The translations under genes and the position numbers were made by a program. Shown here in pieces: positions 34,203 through 53,342 of a stretch of 64,000 nt of DNA. The DNA is from Piscicola geometra. Taxonomy: Eukaryota; Annelida; Clitellata; Hirudinida; Piscicolidae. Numbering within the stretch: the first letter of the stretch is position 1; each line of letters opens with the position of its first letter. The stretch spans positions 11,133,647 to 11,197,646 of the forward strand of contig OX030955.1 in NCBI GenBank assembly GCA_943735955.1, given 5' to 3'. The notes beneath the pieces are model-generated. The model worked only from the letters and a program-made list of their open reading frames with translations. It was not told where the DNA came from and did not search any database.

Positions 34203-35217
34203 CTAGTTGGCATTTCTTCCTTTATACTCGTAATCATATTTCTCAGGTCTCGAGTAGCCCCTGTCTCTCATGCCACCCCCACCCCTGTCGTCTCCCTCGT
34301 ACCTCGCAGGGGGGCGGTCGTAGGCTCTCTTTGGTGGGGGACTTCGTCTGTAGGGAGGTGGTGACGAGGGTCTCAAGATGTCTGGTAGACTCGACCCATT
34401 CATCTGTGTTGTGGACGTCTTATATAATGGTGACCTTTTGTTTGACCTGGATCTTGATCTTCTGAATGACCTCGACCTTGATCTTCTGAACGATCTCGAG
34501 CGCGACCGTTTGAGTGAGCGGGATCTCGATCGGAAGCCCCTGTTGCGTCTGACGGGAGGCGACCGTGACCTGCTCCTCCTGTCTGCGTAGCCACCTGCAG
34601 AGTTGCTGTTGCAGTCGTACGCATAGTGGCCTCTTATGCCACATTTGAAGCATTTGTCATCCGGGTCAAACTTCTTGCCCTGTTGGCTTGACGAATCAGA
34701 CTCCCATGGTTTTGTTTTGCCTTTTCCATTTGATAACTCCACTTTAACTTTTACTCCACACACATTACTGAATTTTTAATGTTTTGTAATGTTTAAAAAA
34801 ATTACTAAAAATATTTACATTTTATAAATAATTCATTATTTAACTGTAAATTTGAAATTTATTAAACTATTTAACAAATCATTTATTTAAATATAAAATA
34901 TTTAAAATTAAATCAAAATTGAAAAAATGTATTAAATAATTTGAGTTATAGAAGTTTAATTTCAGCTGATAGAGGGTTATTCAGTATGAAAGTATATTGA
35001 GCTCTTACGTTCCATCGAGCATTTTGACAGCATCTTTGGCGTCTCTTGGGTCTTCAAAGTGCACAAAACCGAAGCCGGGAGGGTTGCGAGCCACCCAAAC
35101 ACTCTTCACCACCCCGAAAGGAGTGAAAGCGCTCTCTACTTCTTTCTCTCTTGCATCTTTTGGAAGATTTCCTACAAATACTTTGCCGTTTGAGTCATCA
35201 TAACGGTTCATAATCAA
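34203..35217 (-). CDS. SRSF7-like: SR splicing factor, SRSF7-like (copy A)
   Basis: Two exons, 35217-35009 and 34767-34203, give 257 residues. Residues 11-80 are an RRM with RNP2 KVFVGNL, the SRSF3/7-specific WVARNPPGF and RNP1 [13 protein letters not shown] zinc knuckle ([14 protein letters not shown]) follows at about residue 105, then a C-terminal RS domain. RRM plus knuckle plus RS tail is the layout of SRSF7 (9G8), which binds exonic enhancers in pre-mRNA in the nucleus. The tail here also has Pro-rich and Gly/Arg/Asp/Tyr-rich segments. The single intron splits the codon after LDG at phase 2, exactly as in copy B. Confidence 0.92.
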
Positions 35218-35650
35218 CTTTTTTTGTCAATTATATATATTATATAAAAATCAACGCATTCGAAAAATGCTAAAACCAGCACTCGATTCAAGTTGAAATT
35301 TTGTTTGATAATAGAATAGAAAATAGTTTTGAATAAAATTTAATTATTTATAAAAACTTAAAATATTAAAATTTAATTTGATGCTTATAAATATAAAAAT
35401 ATTTTTTATGGAATTATCATAATTTTACTAATAATTTTGATTAATTTTGAATAAAAAACTACATTTATTTCAAATAATTATATAAATATTTAAAAAAATA
35501 GTTGTTAATACTAAGCTATTTGTCAACCCCATAAATATTTACTCGATTGTTGCCCGGCTCGTTTTCGAGTGATTTTCTTTTCCTTTTTCCGTATAATTTT
35601 ATCGGAATATAATCCTTTTTTTATTTTTACAATTTAATAAGTTTTAAATA
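35218..35650. promoter_or_regulatory. Shared divergent promoter region of the two SRSF7-like genes
   Basis: 433 bp between two start codons on opposite strands. It is AT-rich except for a GC-richer block TTGCCCGGCTCGTTTTCGAG at 35549-35568. No clear TATA box could be chosen. Both 5' UTRs and core promoters must lie here unless upstream noncoding exons exist. Confidence 0.6.
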
Positions 35651-37868
35651 ATGTCGCGAGATCGAAATTCATCGGGTTCATTGGACTGTAAAATCTACGT
35701 TGGAGATTTGCCGAAAGACGCGACAGAGAATGAAATCGAAAGGGTCTTTGCCACTTATGGACGCGTGAAAAATGTTTGGGTGGCTAGGAATCCTTCAGGT
35801 TTCGCATTTGTTGAATACGAGGACTCGAGAGATGCCGAAGATGCAGTGCGGAATCTAGATGGAGCGTGAGTGCGGAGTTAATAAATTTTCTAATGAATAC
35901 TTCATAATGCAGTATGAAATATTTTTGATCTGTTATTAACTAATTTTAATTTGACTTTCTTATATTCAATCTTTTATCTAGTAAGTTGTAAAAAAATTAT
36001 TGAATAAATTTTTATTTAGATTTTGCTATCTAGATTTCAAAATTTTTAATTTTTATAAATATTTCAAATGATTAAAACAATATTAATTGTGTTTTTGTGA
36101 TATTACCATAGTTCTTTTCTGTCTCACATTCCCTTATCTGATGAAGCCTATCACTTATGCATTGGTTTCTGATAGTAAGGTCTTTTATTAGCTGGTTTTT
36201 CTGTATCTTGTTCCACAGTTTTCTATAATTTATAAAAATATTTTTTCTCTAATTTAGTAGCCTTTTAATGCATTCTTGATTTAGGTTTACTACTTGTCCC
36301 TTTTACCCCAGAGAAGAGTAATTCATTTATTGACACTTTTTATCATTTGATAATTGCCACATCGCCATGGGCTCTCACATGATTAGACCATAAACGCCAT
36401 CTGACTGATTTGGGCCAACCATGTATTTTTTAGTCTCCCTTCGCATCATTAGAATGCTGCTGATGACCATGTTGTTCCTTGGTGCCATTTCTTTGTTTTC
36501 CATCCATTAGAAATTCCTTATTTATCCTTTCGGAATACATGCCGAGCCACTGTTGTTGATGTGGGTGAACTCTTTGAACTATCGTTTCTGTCTGTTTAGC
36601 ACCTTCATGACTTTATTCATCTTCAAATAAGAAGTGTATCAGTTTCGAACAAATTTCGCTCATTTAAACAATGAGAAACGTCTATTGTGAAGGCTGCTAG
36701 CTATATCTTGAAGTGTAAAAGATATATTCGCAAATTCTTACAGGTCAGTGTGTGGCGTTCGTGCGAGAGTGGAGTTTTCGACGGGTAAGTCGAGGGTGAA
36801 GCCGTGGGACACGCAGGCAAGGAGGGCTCCTCCGCCCCCTTCGGGAAGACGATTCAATCCAGATGACAGGTGCTACGAGTGTGGAGAGAGAGGCCACTAT
36901 GCCTATGATTGTGAACTGAGGGTCAATGGAAGAAAAAGGTATTTTAATTCTAAGAGTTAAATTAAATTTGATAACTTAAATAGCTTTTTTTAAGTTTAAC
37001 TTCAATTTCTAATACCACAAAAGATGTTTTGATGATAATTTAACTTTATGAATTCAAATATCTGCTAGTGTTCTACAAGCGATATACTTCGCCTACTCAC
37101 CAATCAACCGAGCAATCGATTGATCTGCAACCAACATCCACTACACGATTTCTTACGACCTTTAATTTTAACGTTATGCATTTAATTGAGCTTTTAAGAC
37201 CATGACTGGTAATGTAGAATGATATGATTTTTATGATTATAATTATTATTATTATAAGATTGGTATTTTAATTTCAATGGAGTTTGTATGAGTTTGATGG
37301 ATCTATGATGGCTGTATAGACCTTCACACCCTCCTACAACCACTCCCACTGACACCACTCCAACCACCCCTGCAGGGCCGCCTTCCCTTCCAGACGCAGC
37401 AGATCGCGCTCAAGGAGGAGGTCATCGTCGAGGAGGGGAGGCAGGTCGAGGTCCCCCTCGGGCAGGAGGCGAAGGTCTCGATCCGACGACCGGAGGAGGA
37501 GTCCCCGCTCCGACAAGAGACGAAGAAGATCACGCTCAGACTCGGATGCCAGGCCCAAACGCAGGGGGAGGGATTCTCGATCCAGGTCGGGCAAGAGGGG
37601 TGCTTCTGACTCGAGGAGCAGGTCTCGCTCGAAGGACCGTTCAGCCTCCCTCTCCCACAAGCGCTCGAGGTCTGTGTCACACAAGTCCAAGGGGAGGTCG
37701 GTCTCGAAGGAGAGGTCAGAGAAGAGGGCGAAGGTGAGTCGGTCGCGCAGTGCCTCCAAGAGCAGGTCTGCCTCGAGGAAGAGTCGTTCAGTCTCAGGCA
37801 AGAGCAGGTCAAGGTCGCCTTCTCGAAGATCTTCGCGCAGTCGATCAGCGTCAAGGAAGTCAGATTAG
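35651..37868 (+). CDS. SRSF7-like: SR splicing factor, SRSF7-like (copy B)
   Basis: Exons 35651-35865, 36744-36938 and 37376-37868 give 300 residues. The RRM (RNP2 [19 protein letters not shown]1 GFAFVEYE) is followed by a zinc knuckle ([14 protein letters not shown]) and a long RS domain of about 160 residues dense in RS and SR pairs. It is a paralogue of copy A with the same first intron position and phase, but has an extra intron after the knuckle and a longer, purer RS tail. Like SRSF7 it should be phosphorylated on the RS tail and act in splice-site choice. AATAAA at 37909-37914 is a likely poly(A) signal. The long antisense frames across exon 3 come from its codon make-up. Confidence 0.92.
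35866..36743 (+). other. Intron 1 of SRSF7-like copy B
   Basis: An 878-bp intron. SRSF7 genes in vertebrates carry conserved poison-exon sequence in this part of the gene; I see no open block that would show this here, and it would need RNA data. Confidence 0.5.
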
Positions 37869-37914
37869 CAAAGAGTTGACAATTTTGTAACAGAGTAACT
37901 TGATAAATAATAAA

Positions 37915-39825
37915 AAAACGATGTAGATTTTAATGTTGTCACAATTTTGGTGAAGTTTGAGTACGTAATAGTGTTTTGTGATAAGCTGAGAATCACAGTT
38001 CTTAAGTGATGTTATGATATATAAAGAAATAATGAAAATGAGCCAACCGAGCTGCTTAAAACTGTTGCTGAGGATGGCTTGCAGTGAAGGTTATTCGTTG
38101 TGAAGTTCTTTGGCGAATAAAGTTTGCGAAGTTTGTAACAGCAATATCAGGAAATTCTGGTCGCAGATCATATATTTTTTCCCTCAGCCCTAAAATTGAG
38201 GGTCTGTGGCTGAAATTGAACATTTTATGAGATTTAAAAATTTTTGTTTGGAGCTGTGAATTGTCGGAAATTATTGACAAAGACTGGAGAGTACTGTTGC
38301 AGCTAGAAACGATTGATTCGCTCTAATCGATATAAAAGACAGAACGCGAGTGTTTAATGATTAATTCACGAAATTGTCCAGGCAGTAGTATCAGTTTAAT
38401 ACTAATTTGAAAGAATTTATGCTTTTAACTGAATTAAAAATGAAATTGCATTAAGAGCTAGTTCTAATATCTGATGGTGAGTCATCTTGGAGATGAAAAG
38501 GCATGAAACTGTACAAATGAACGCGAGAATGTGGAGGTCAGATGGGCTTGTAGATGACTGTGGTGATGAATTTCTTTCGGTAGCGGTAAGTGCTCGCCAT
38601 CACCAAGACGCCGTCCTGAGACGTGTGGTGGTTGTGGTGTGCTATGGTGGATGCTGTGGTGTGCTATGGTGGTGATTGCGTTGGTCTATGGTGGGGATTG
38701 CGGAGTGATATGGTGGAGGCTGTAGTGTTGCATGTTGAAATGAGATGAATCACAACTGATTATAACATGGTGTTTAACATTATAAATTTTATTTATTGTG
38801 CTACTCTTTATGAAATGGAAAAGCAATAGAGAAAGCTTGTTCTAATATCTAGTGCTAATGAAACACCGAATTAAATACATTTTAAATTCATGAGAATAAT
38901 AGCAAACAAGTGCGTATTCAGATGCGAAAAAAAGAAGCAGTTTTTATTATTTTTAATCTACTAAATAAATGTTTGCATCATTTAACACAAGACAATATTT
39001 ATTTGAAACGTTAAATCTTTTTTAATATAAAATAGTTAAAATTAGTTTATTTACATAATATACAGAAGTAAAATATTCTTTTACACACTTTCGAGGGTTA
39101 CTGGAAAACAAATGGTTATATGTAACTCATTTTTATTATGTTATATGTGAGTATTTACTAAAAAACATTTTAGAACACTTTATACTTAATAAAATAAGTT
39201 TCCAGTTATAAAAAGAGGGGAGGAAAGCGGTCCCCTTGCTCCCGCCTGGATACGCCTATGCCAATATTTATAGGCCTATGGATTAGAGAAATTAGTTTTT
39301 TATTTCAATATACTAATTCACATTAATCTATATTCAGAAAATTTAAAAAATACCTAAAAATAAGCTTATACAAATCCTTCATGATTTACTTTGCCCTCAA
39401 AGTTTCAATAATTTGTAAATTTTTTGACTTAAATTTAAATTGTATAAAAAATTTTTAATGAAGATTTGCATGTTTTTGTGCCATTGGAAAAAATTAATAT
39501 TTCAATTAAAAATTACATACTATTTATTTTGTGTTTTTATTATAACCTCGTCACTCTTGATCCGTTATTCAAACGTTTTAACCGTCAATCAAATTTTATT
39601 TCCGTATAAAAAGACCCAATGTCGTTTAAATCTGCTTGTTTGAAAAAAATTTCGATGATGTTTTTGTCCAAGAAATGAAGAAGAAAAAATAAAGAAATTA
39701 AAAAAAAAAAAAGAATATGGAAAAAAGGAAAATGAAAAGAAAAAGAAAAAAATTAAAGTCAAGGTCAAGAAGGTTAGAGAAGAATGAATGGGTAAACATT
39801 TTATGACTTTTAAAGTTTCAAATTC
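37915..39825. other. Intergenic, low-complexity rich
   Basis: 38632-38728 has repeats around GTGCTATGGTGG. 39680-39760 is a purine-rich A/G tract. The minus-strand open frame 38280-38056 has no recognisable domain. Confidence 0.5.
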
Positions 39826-40955
39826 GAATCATTTTAAATTCGAATCATTTTAAATTCAAATAAATTTGAATTCAAATAAATTTAAATTCAAATAAATTTA
39901 AGTTCAAATAAATTTAAATTCAAATAAATTTAAATTCAAATAAATTTAAATTCAAATAAATTTAAATTCAAATAAATTTAAATTCAAATAAATTTAAATT
40001 CAAATAAATTTAAATTCAAATAAATTTAAATTCAAATAAATTTAAATTCAAATAAATTTAAATTCAAATAAATTTAAATTCAAATAAATTTAAATTCAAA
40101 TAAATTTAAATTCAAATAAATTTAAATTCAAATAAATTTAAATTCAAATAAATTTAAATTCAAATAAATTTAAATTCAAATAAATTTAAATTCAAATAAA
40201 TTTAAATTCAAATAAATTTAAATTCAAATAAATTTAAATTCAAATAAATTTAAATTCAAATAAATTTAAATTCAAATAAATTTAAATTCAAATATATTTA
40301 AATTCAAATAAATTTAAATTCAAATAAATTTAAATTCAAATAAATTTAAATTCAAATAAATTTAAATTCAAATAAATTTAAATACAAATAAATTTAAATT
40401 CAAATAAATTTAAATTCAAATAAATTTAAATTCAAATAAATTTAAATTCAAATAAATTTAAATTCAAATAAATTTAAATTCAAATAAATTTAAATTCAAA
40501 TAAATTTAAATTCAAGTAAATTTAAATTCAAATAAATTTAAATTCAAATAAATTTAAATTCAAATAAATTTAAATTCAATTAAATTTAAATTCAAATAAA
40601 TTTAAATTCAAATAAATTTAAATTCAAATAAATTTAAATTCAAATAAATTTAAATTCAAATAAATTTAAATTTAAATAAATTTAAATTCAAATAAATTTA
40701 AATTCAAATAAATTTAAATACAAATAAATTTAAATTCAAATAAATTTAAATTCAAATAAATTTAAATTCAAATAAATTTAAATACAAATAAATTTAAATT
40801 CAAATAAATTTAAATTCAAATAAATTTAAATTCAAATAAATTTAAATTCAAATAAATTTAAATTCAATTAAATTTAAATTCAAATAAATTTAAATTCAAA
40901 TAAATTTAAATTCAAATAAATTTATATTCAAATAAATTTAAATTTAACTAAAGTT
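39826..40955 (+). repeat. 16-bp satellite, about 70 copies
   Basis: Unit AAATTCAAATAAATTT repeated head to tail for over 1.1 kb with rare single-base variants. The unit is partly self-complementary (AAATTT/AATTTAAATT). There are no unique spacers, so it is not a CRISPR-like array. Confidence 0.97.
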
Positions 40956-41042
40956 AAACTTTAATTAAAAGATAAAGACGAAGAATGAAGAAAAGAAGAA
41001 TCGAAAAAAAGAAAATCTTTTTTTAAACACAATTTATTGTCA

Positions 41043-42372
<1,330 letters not shown>

Positions 42373-42806
42373 TTATTATTAATACATCGCTTTTTTCATT
42401 AACAACATACCTTTTTTCAATCGATTTCAATAATATTTCCATTCTCAGACATTTAATAATTTCATATTTTTAATATATACAAATATACATAAAAATCTTT
42501 TGCTTTACTTCAGACAGTAATAAATATACACCTTCCTTACATTTACTTTTAAAAATATTTACTGTTCCACCATTAAAATTTTTGAACGAAGGTTAATCGT
42601 GTTTTAGCGCAATGTGTATCAACTAATTTTGAAATTAGTATAAAATATTAGTTCAATTTTTTTACACATCGAAGTTTTATCAGACTTTTTTTATAAAACT
42701 AATCTACGTTTAAAAGAAAAAAAAATGCATAAACTAAAAAAAAATTCATGTCACACATCTAATTTGAGCCAGATACTTAGTTGGATCTAAAGAGACTCTT
42801 TTCTTG

Positions 42807-48081
<5,275 letters not shown>

Positions 48082-49150
48082 TTTTCTAAAATTTAAAATC
48101 TAATTTTAATGGTACTTAAAACCAGGTTCGCTGACTTTGCAATACAAAGTTTGTATTGGGCTTTCTTTTCCAAGAAATGATCCTTAGTTTAAACTTTAAA
48201 TTTTAAAATATAAAAAAACGAATCACTTCGAGTTTCATGCAAAATATTAACTGACAATTTTTATTGTTTTATAAATTATATTCTTTTTTATAAACATAAA
48301 ATTCTGATGATTAAAAGTTAAGTTCGCAAAGGTTATGCGAAAAATTAACCTACATAAATCAAACACAGAACCACTAATTGTGAGTTTAATAAATGTTAAT
48401 AATTAATAGTATTTAATTGAATATTTGTGAAAATAAACATTTTGATTTTAACTTTTTAAATGATACAGGGTCAAATAATAATTAATAATATCATTTTAAT
48501 GAGCTTGACCTTCAAAAAGACATATGGTTGAAATAGAAAAAAAGTATTAAAAATTTCAAACATTTTCACATAGTAAATACAAAATATTTTTTCGAATACA
48601 ACTTTTAATGCTTTAAAAAAATTCAGACAGGTTAAATATTCATTTCAAACACCTTTTCAACTATTGTGATACATGACTAGAGTTAATTTTTAAATTGAAT
48701 AAACCACTCTTCCCAAATAAAAAAGTCAATTTTATTGAACTATCAGTACATTTTACAAACCAAATCATATTTATATACATTTTATGCTGAAAAAAACTCT
48801 AGAATAAAATTCTTTTTTAATGAAAACTGTAATTACATAGTCAAAATAAAATTACTGTCGCAGTTTGCATACTATTTTAGGGTGATGGATGGTTTTTATC
48901 CTTCCAAGTTTAAACTAATTACAGATGTACAAAGAGTGAATTAACAATTTATAATGTACATTGAATGTTCAATAAAAATATTTTGGTACAACAAACTAAA
49001 GAGAATTTCGATTTAAAGATTTAAATACATTTGAGACCATATCTACAAAGAGAAAGAGCGAGAGAAAATAATAATGATGAAAGAGAAGTATGATAAATAT
49101 ATGAAAGCAGAGCTAATAAAACGATGAATGAACAACGACGGAGCAGCCTA
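48082..49150. other. AT-rich spacer between AMPK beta and the zinc-finger gene
   Basis: No domain seen on either strand. It must hold the AMPK beta promoter and the 3' UTR of the zinc-finger gene. Confidence 0.5.
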
Positions 49151-50935
49151 TTACAGTCGACGATGCGTGTCGAGGTGTTTGCGGAGGGTTTCTGAGTTGG
49201 CGTAGCCCCTTGAGCAGACGTGGCACACGTACGGCTTCTCGCCTGTGTGGATGCGGATGTGCTTCTTGAGGTGCTGGCTGAAGACGAACTTCTTGCCGCA
49301 GAAGTTGCACGAGTAAGGCTCCTCGCCCGTGTGGATCTTCGAGTGTCGCTTCAGCAGCTCAGGCCGAGAGAACTGCTTGCCACAGACGCTGCAAACGCAC
49401 CTGTGGTTGTTTGAGTGCGGTGGTTGAAAGTGAACTTTAAAGAGTAAAACCACTAAGAAACAATTTAAAAAAGCAAGTAAATATCTATAAAGTCTATAGA
49501 CAATAGAATACAAAAGAACGACGAATACTATCAGCGCGGCGTAAACCCAGCGAAGTCTATACCGTATAGGTATGTTCAAAATTGTCTATTTAATTGGCTA
49601 TAGTAATAATAATGAGAATGGCAATAATAATAATAATTAGATGCATTGGAGACAGAAGAAAGGCACCTTTTCTCGCCAGTGTGGATCCACATGTGGCGCT
49701 TGAGGCCCTCCGAGGAGACAGAGTGCTTGTCGCAGATGTAGCACTGGAACGTCTGCCTCTCGTTCGCCTCGTCTGTCGACCTCCGATGCACCACCTGGCG
49801 AGTGCATTGAAACATGCTCATCAGACCCTTCATGCTGTTGTATGTCACTGAGCCCTAATGATTTCGAATGTTGATAGATGATTATTTAAATATATTCTTG
49901 TGGCTCAAGGCAGATCTACACAGCCCTTTTGAAGAGTTTTGGGTTCTTCCAAACAACTTCTTTATATTAAGTTTGAGCTTCCCGACTCTTTCAAATCCTC
50001 CATAATTCTCATGGGACTAGCCATGTGTGCAACAGATATTGGGACCATTACATCTAATTTTTTGCCTTGCAGCTATCGATCCAATCAGTCCAACATCACC
50101 TCATCTCTGCTGTTTCACCCTCAGCACTTTTCAACATAGCCCAAAGAACTTTCAGAGTCATTTTTAGTTTTATGTCGGTACTTGGACGAATATTTGGAAG
50201 ATTGGATTCGACCAGAATGAGTGTGGGCGTTTAGGCTGGAAAAGTTTCCTTCCACTGGTTCACTTCTCACATCCTCGTCGACACATCTAAGTACATTAGT
50301 GCCACTACTTGCAGCAGTTTGAATACCGACCACGACAGTGCAAGAAAGCCCTGTCTCAGAAACATTTTGTGAAGGCTTCATGGAGAAAACAAGGAATAGG
50401 TGTTGTGCCTCTACTGCATGAAGCAAGCAAGATGTTTCCCTCAAGGCATCACCACTGCATAAAAGCTATAAACCTTCAGAGGGAGCTAAGAACAGTGAGA
50501 TGAAGATGTCAGCATCGACGACCTTTGGAGACCCATTCATTGATTCATCATCATCGACTGCAGCACCACATGCAGCAGCACGAGCAAGAGACAGTCAGAC
50601 AAGCACCTCGATGTGGTTCTTGAGGCGTTGGAAGGTCTTGCAAAGCTTGCCGCAGTGTTCGCAGCAGTAAGAGACGTCAGTGTTGTACTTGGAAGGGTCG
50701 TCCATGCCCGGAGAAGACCCTTCCTTCGCTGAGACTGTGGTCGGGTGTGGCAGTGGTGGTGTGGCAGTCGTGGTGATGTTGTGGCAGTGTTGGTGATGGT
50801 GTGGCAGTGGTGATGTCGTGACAGTTAGTGAACATGTGGTATGAATCATACTAGGTAGGTTGGAGAAATCAATATCTGTTTTATTTTCTGATTCAACTTT
50901 GATTTCTTTTAGCCTTTTCCTAGAAGCATCCTTAT
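49151..50935 (-). CDS. C2H2 zinc-finger protein, 3' exons, five fingers
   Basis: Exons on the minus strand, 50935-50607, 49794-49667 and 49400-49151, join in phase for about 235 residues; the 5' exons were not found. The first exon has a Lys/Glu-rich start and a His/Thr/Pro-rich linker, then finger 1 (CCEHCGKLCKTFQRLKNHIE, closed by His across the intron). Fingers 2-5 are CYICDKHSVSSEGLKRHMWIH, split at its linker, CSVCGKQFSRPELLKRHSKIH, CNFCGKKFVFSQHLKKHIRIH and CHVCSRGYANSETLRKHLDTH. TGEK/TGEE linkers show a DNA-binding array, so it is probably a nuclear transcription factor. The protein stops three residues after the last finger. I cannot assign an orthologue. A retroposon tail fragment lies in the intron at 49515-49565. 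Confidence 0.85.
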
Positions 50936-50957
50936 CTGTGTGATACATCAAAATCAA

Positions 50958-52080
50958 TTACATAGAGATTAAGTTTGAATATTATGATACATTTGATACT
51001 ATACAACGATGTTTCTAATCAATCAATCAATCACTTATCATTTTTAAAGCGCCCTTTACGAATCAAACAAAAGCGTTCAGCCGTCACATTCCGAAAAAAT
51101 ATGTCTTCAGGCCATGACGGAAAGCTTAGACGGAGTGACTTAGTTGAAGTTAGAAACTAGTAAGATAAACACTCAAATAAAATATTAAAAACAAGCAAAT
51201 AAATATTTTGAAATGAAAATACATATACACACACATGAGATCATCTGGATATCAGTGGAGGTAGGTAGCAAAACTGAGACAGATTCTGTGCTCTTCCATG
51301 CAGATTCTGCTAAGTTTACTGAACAAATGAAAAAGAAAAAATTATTTAAATGTTTAAATTGCATAAAAAGTAAATTTTTGATTTATATTCTACATTTTAT
51401 AGATTATTAAAATCATTCAATAGCTTTAAAGATTAGCATTATTTCTGTATGTCTATAGTTTAAACTGCAATATTTACATATATAGTTTGTGAAATATTTT
51501 GTAAATCACTAAAATATCTATTTTTTAAGTTTTTCAATGATATGTTTGACGATTAACAACTACACAGTAAAAATAATTAAATCAATTTAAACAATAAAAA
51601 ATAATTATTTAAACAACCTAAATTATATTCCATTGTATTTGTTGAAACTCGCAGACAGTGAACTTTAATAAAGAAAAGTATGAAATAAAAACACTTCGGC
51701 GGAAGCAAGGTTTGTCTAAATGGTTAAATATCTTATAAATAACTAAGCTTTGGTAAAATAATTTAGATGAATTTTTTATCAATAATATAATATTTGAAAT
51801 TTTCAATGTTATAAAATTTTTCTTAATTTGAAATTATTCCAAATTGGAGTACTTAATTGGTGAAAAAGCCTCACTTGATAAGTGGTAAGATCCAGGGGCG
51901 GCGATCTGCTGCAAATCTTGGAGGGTCCTACCCAGCATGTGCGGCAATTCTAGGAGGGTTCTAGAATCCCATTAAAAAAAATATTTTAAACCCTTATTTT
52001 GATACGAGTATATAATTAGTTTTGTTGAGACAGCCACCACTAGAACCCTAGGCGCCGACTTGTCTAAATATTTGGGGGCC
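50958..52080. other. Spacer with LINE/SINE tail pieces
   Basis: 51017-51110 has (ATCA)n followed by AAGCGCCCTTTACGAATC and ATATGTCTTCAGG, matching 12505-12600. 51893-52060 begins CAGGGGCGGCGATCTGCTGC, the same family as 42956. The rest is AT-rich. Confidence 0.5.
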
Positions 52081-52099
52081 CAGGCCATCTAGTCAATAA

Positions 52100-52412
52100 A
52101 CTTCAATAAAATACAATAAAACACAATAAAATACAATAAAATACAATAAAATACAATAAAATACAATAAAATACAATAAAATACAATAAAATACAATAAA
52201 ATACAATAAAATACAATAAAATACAATAAAATACAATAAAATACAATAAAATACAATAAAATACAATAAAATACAATAAAATACAATAAAATACAATAAA
52301 ATACAATAAAATACAATAAAATACAATAAAATACAATAAAATACAATAAAATACAATAAAATACAATAAAATACAATAAAATACAATAAAATACAATAAA
52401 ATACAATACAAT
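52100..52412 (+). repeat. 10-bp AAAATACAAT satellite
   Basis: About 30 nearly perfect copies. It adjoins GACGAATATTATCAACATGG and GCGTAAACCCGG, the reversed tail of the LINE family, so it is probably an expanded retroposon tail. Confidence 0.95.
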
Positions 52413-52461
52413 TCAATGACGAATATTATCAACATGGCGTAAACCCGGGTGAGCTTCAAGC

Positions 52462-53334
52462 ATAGGGAGCGCCACGAGCAAAATATTGGGTGGGCCAACA
52501 TGGTAAGTCGCTAATACAAATTTGGTTAATTAATAGCCTTGCCCTGTGTTCGTTTGTCCCTATACCCTTCCCCTTTCAGTTTTCCCATGTTCAACTCAAT
52601 GGGCGACAGTTTAGTGAGTTAATTTTAATTAATTTGTACAAAATTATAATCAAAATTGCGTGTGGCGTGTGGTATAATGATTCATATTATATAAAATTGA
52701 AAACATTTAAAATTTACTCAAAATTATAAAGTCAGAAATCAAAAATATAATACTGTAAATATAATGATTTATATTACATAAAATTTGAAATAGTCACTCT
52801 CAAACATTACATAAAAAATCAGAAATCACGAAAAATGTTCATAGAGTTTTTTACGTGAGTCTTTAAGACTTGTAAACTCATTTGCCACTGACACAATTTT
52901 AATACTGTCCATCAAGTCAAGGTGCACATTTGACATCATGGCTGAATTCAGTCTTTCGTGTCCCATTGTCAATCGTAAATACGTTTTTAGTCGTCGCAGC
53001 CCGGAGAACGAACATTCACATGACGAAGTGGTGCTAGGAAGCCTGACCAGTTGCCACTGCTGAATAAATGGTTTTGTGAGTGTCACGTCTCACATCGGCA
53101 TCGTTAAACCAGGCAATAATGGTTTAGTTAAAAAATTCGTTTAAAATAGTTAGTTCCTAATAAAATAGTTTAACAAATTTTATAAGTTAAAGCCTCGAAT
53201 AGTGTTGTACATTAAACAGTTTCCCAAATGATTATCACAGTTGATTTTTGGGTGGGCCAAATACATTGTGGCCTTTAGCTCTAAGTATTGGGTGGGCCGT
53301 GACCCACCTGGCCCACCCTGCTTCACCCCCCATG
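52462..53334 (-). mobile_element. hAT relic inserted in a LINE/SINE tail
   Basis: Flanked by GCTTCAAG at 52454-52461 and 53335-53342, a perfect 8-bp duplication. Ends CATAGGGAGCG and (reverse) CATGGGGGGTG share the inner block GGGTGGGCC. Joining the flanks restores the tail order GTAAACCCGG...GCTTCAAGACCAC seen at 56250-56282. Confidence 0.82.
52826..53086 (-). pseudogene. hAT transposase C-terminal dimerisation piece
   Basis: Reads LPSTTSSCECSFSGLRRLKTYLR (in parts), the hAT C-terminal motif in which CER is normally invariant; here the Arg is changed to Cys. The rest of the transposase is missing. Confidence 0.78.
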
Positions 53335-53342
53335 GCTTCAAG

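Noticed and set aside
37324..37854. Two long antisense frames
   Set aside because: They mirror the Arg/Ser-rich exon 3 of SRSF7-like copy B, whose splice sites, phase and RS content explain the sequence.
38056..38280. Minus-strand open frame of 74 codons
   Set aside because: No domain, no splice partners and no close poly(A) signal; it may be chance.
39826..40955. CRISPR-like regular array
   Set aside because: The units are contiguous with no unique spacers, and the context is a eukaryotic genome.
50121..50444. Minus-strand frame between zinc-finger exons as an extra exon
   Set aside because: The flanking zinc-finger exons already join in phase and complete finger 1 without it, and no good splice sites bound it.
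52089..52501. Tyr/Phe/Ile/Val/Leu-rich membrane-like frames
   Set aside because: Pure translation of the 10-bp AAAATACAAT satellite; all frames stay open because the unit has no stop on that strand.
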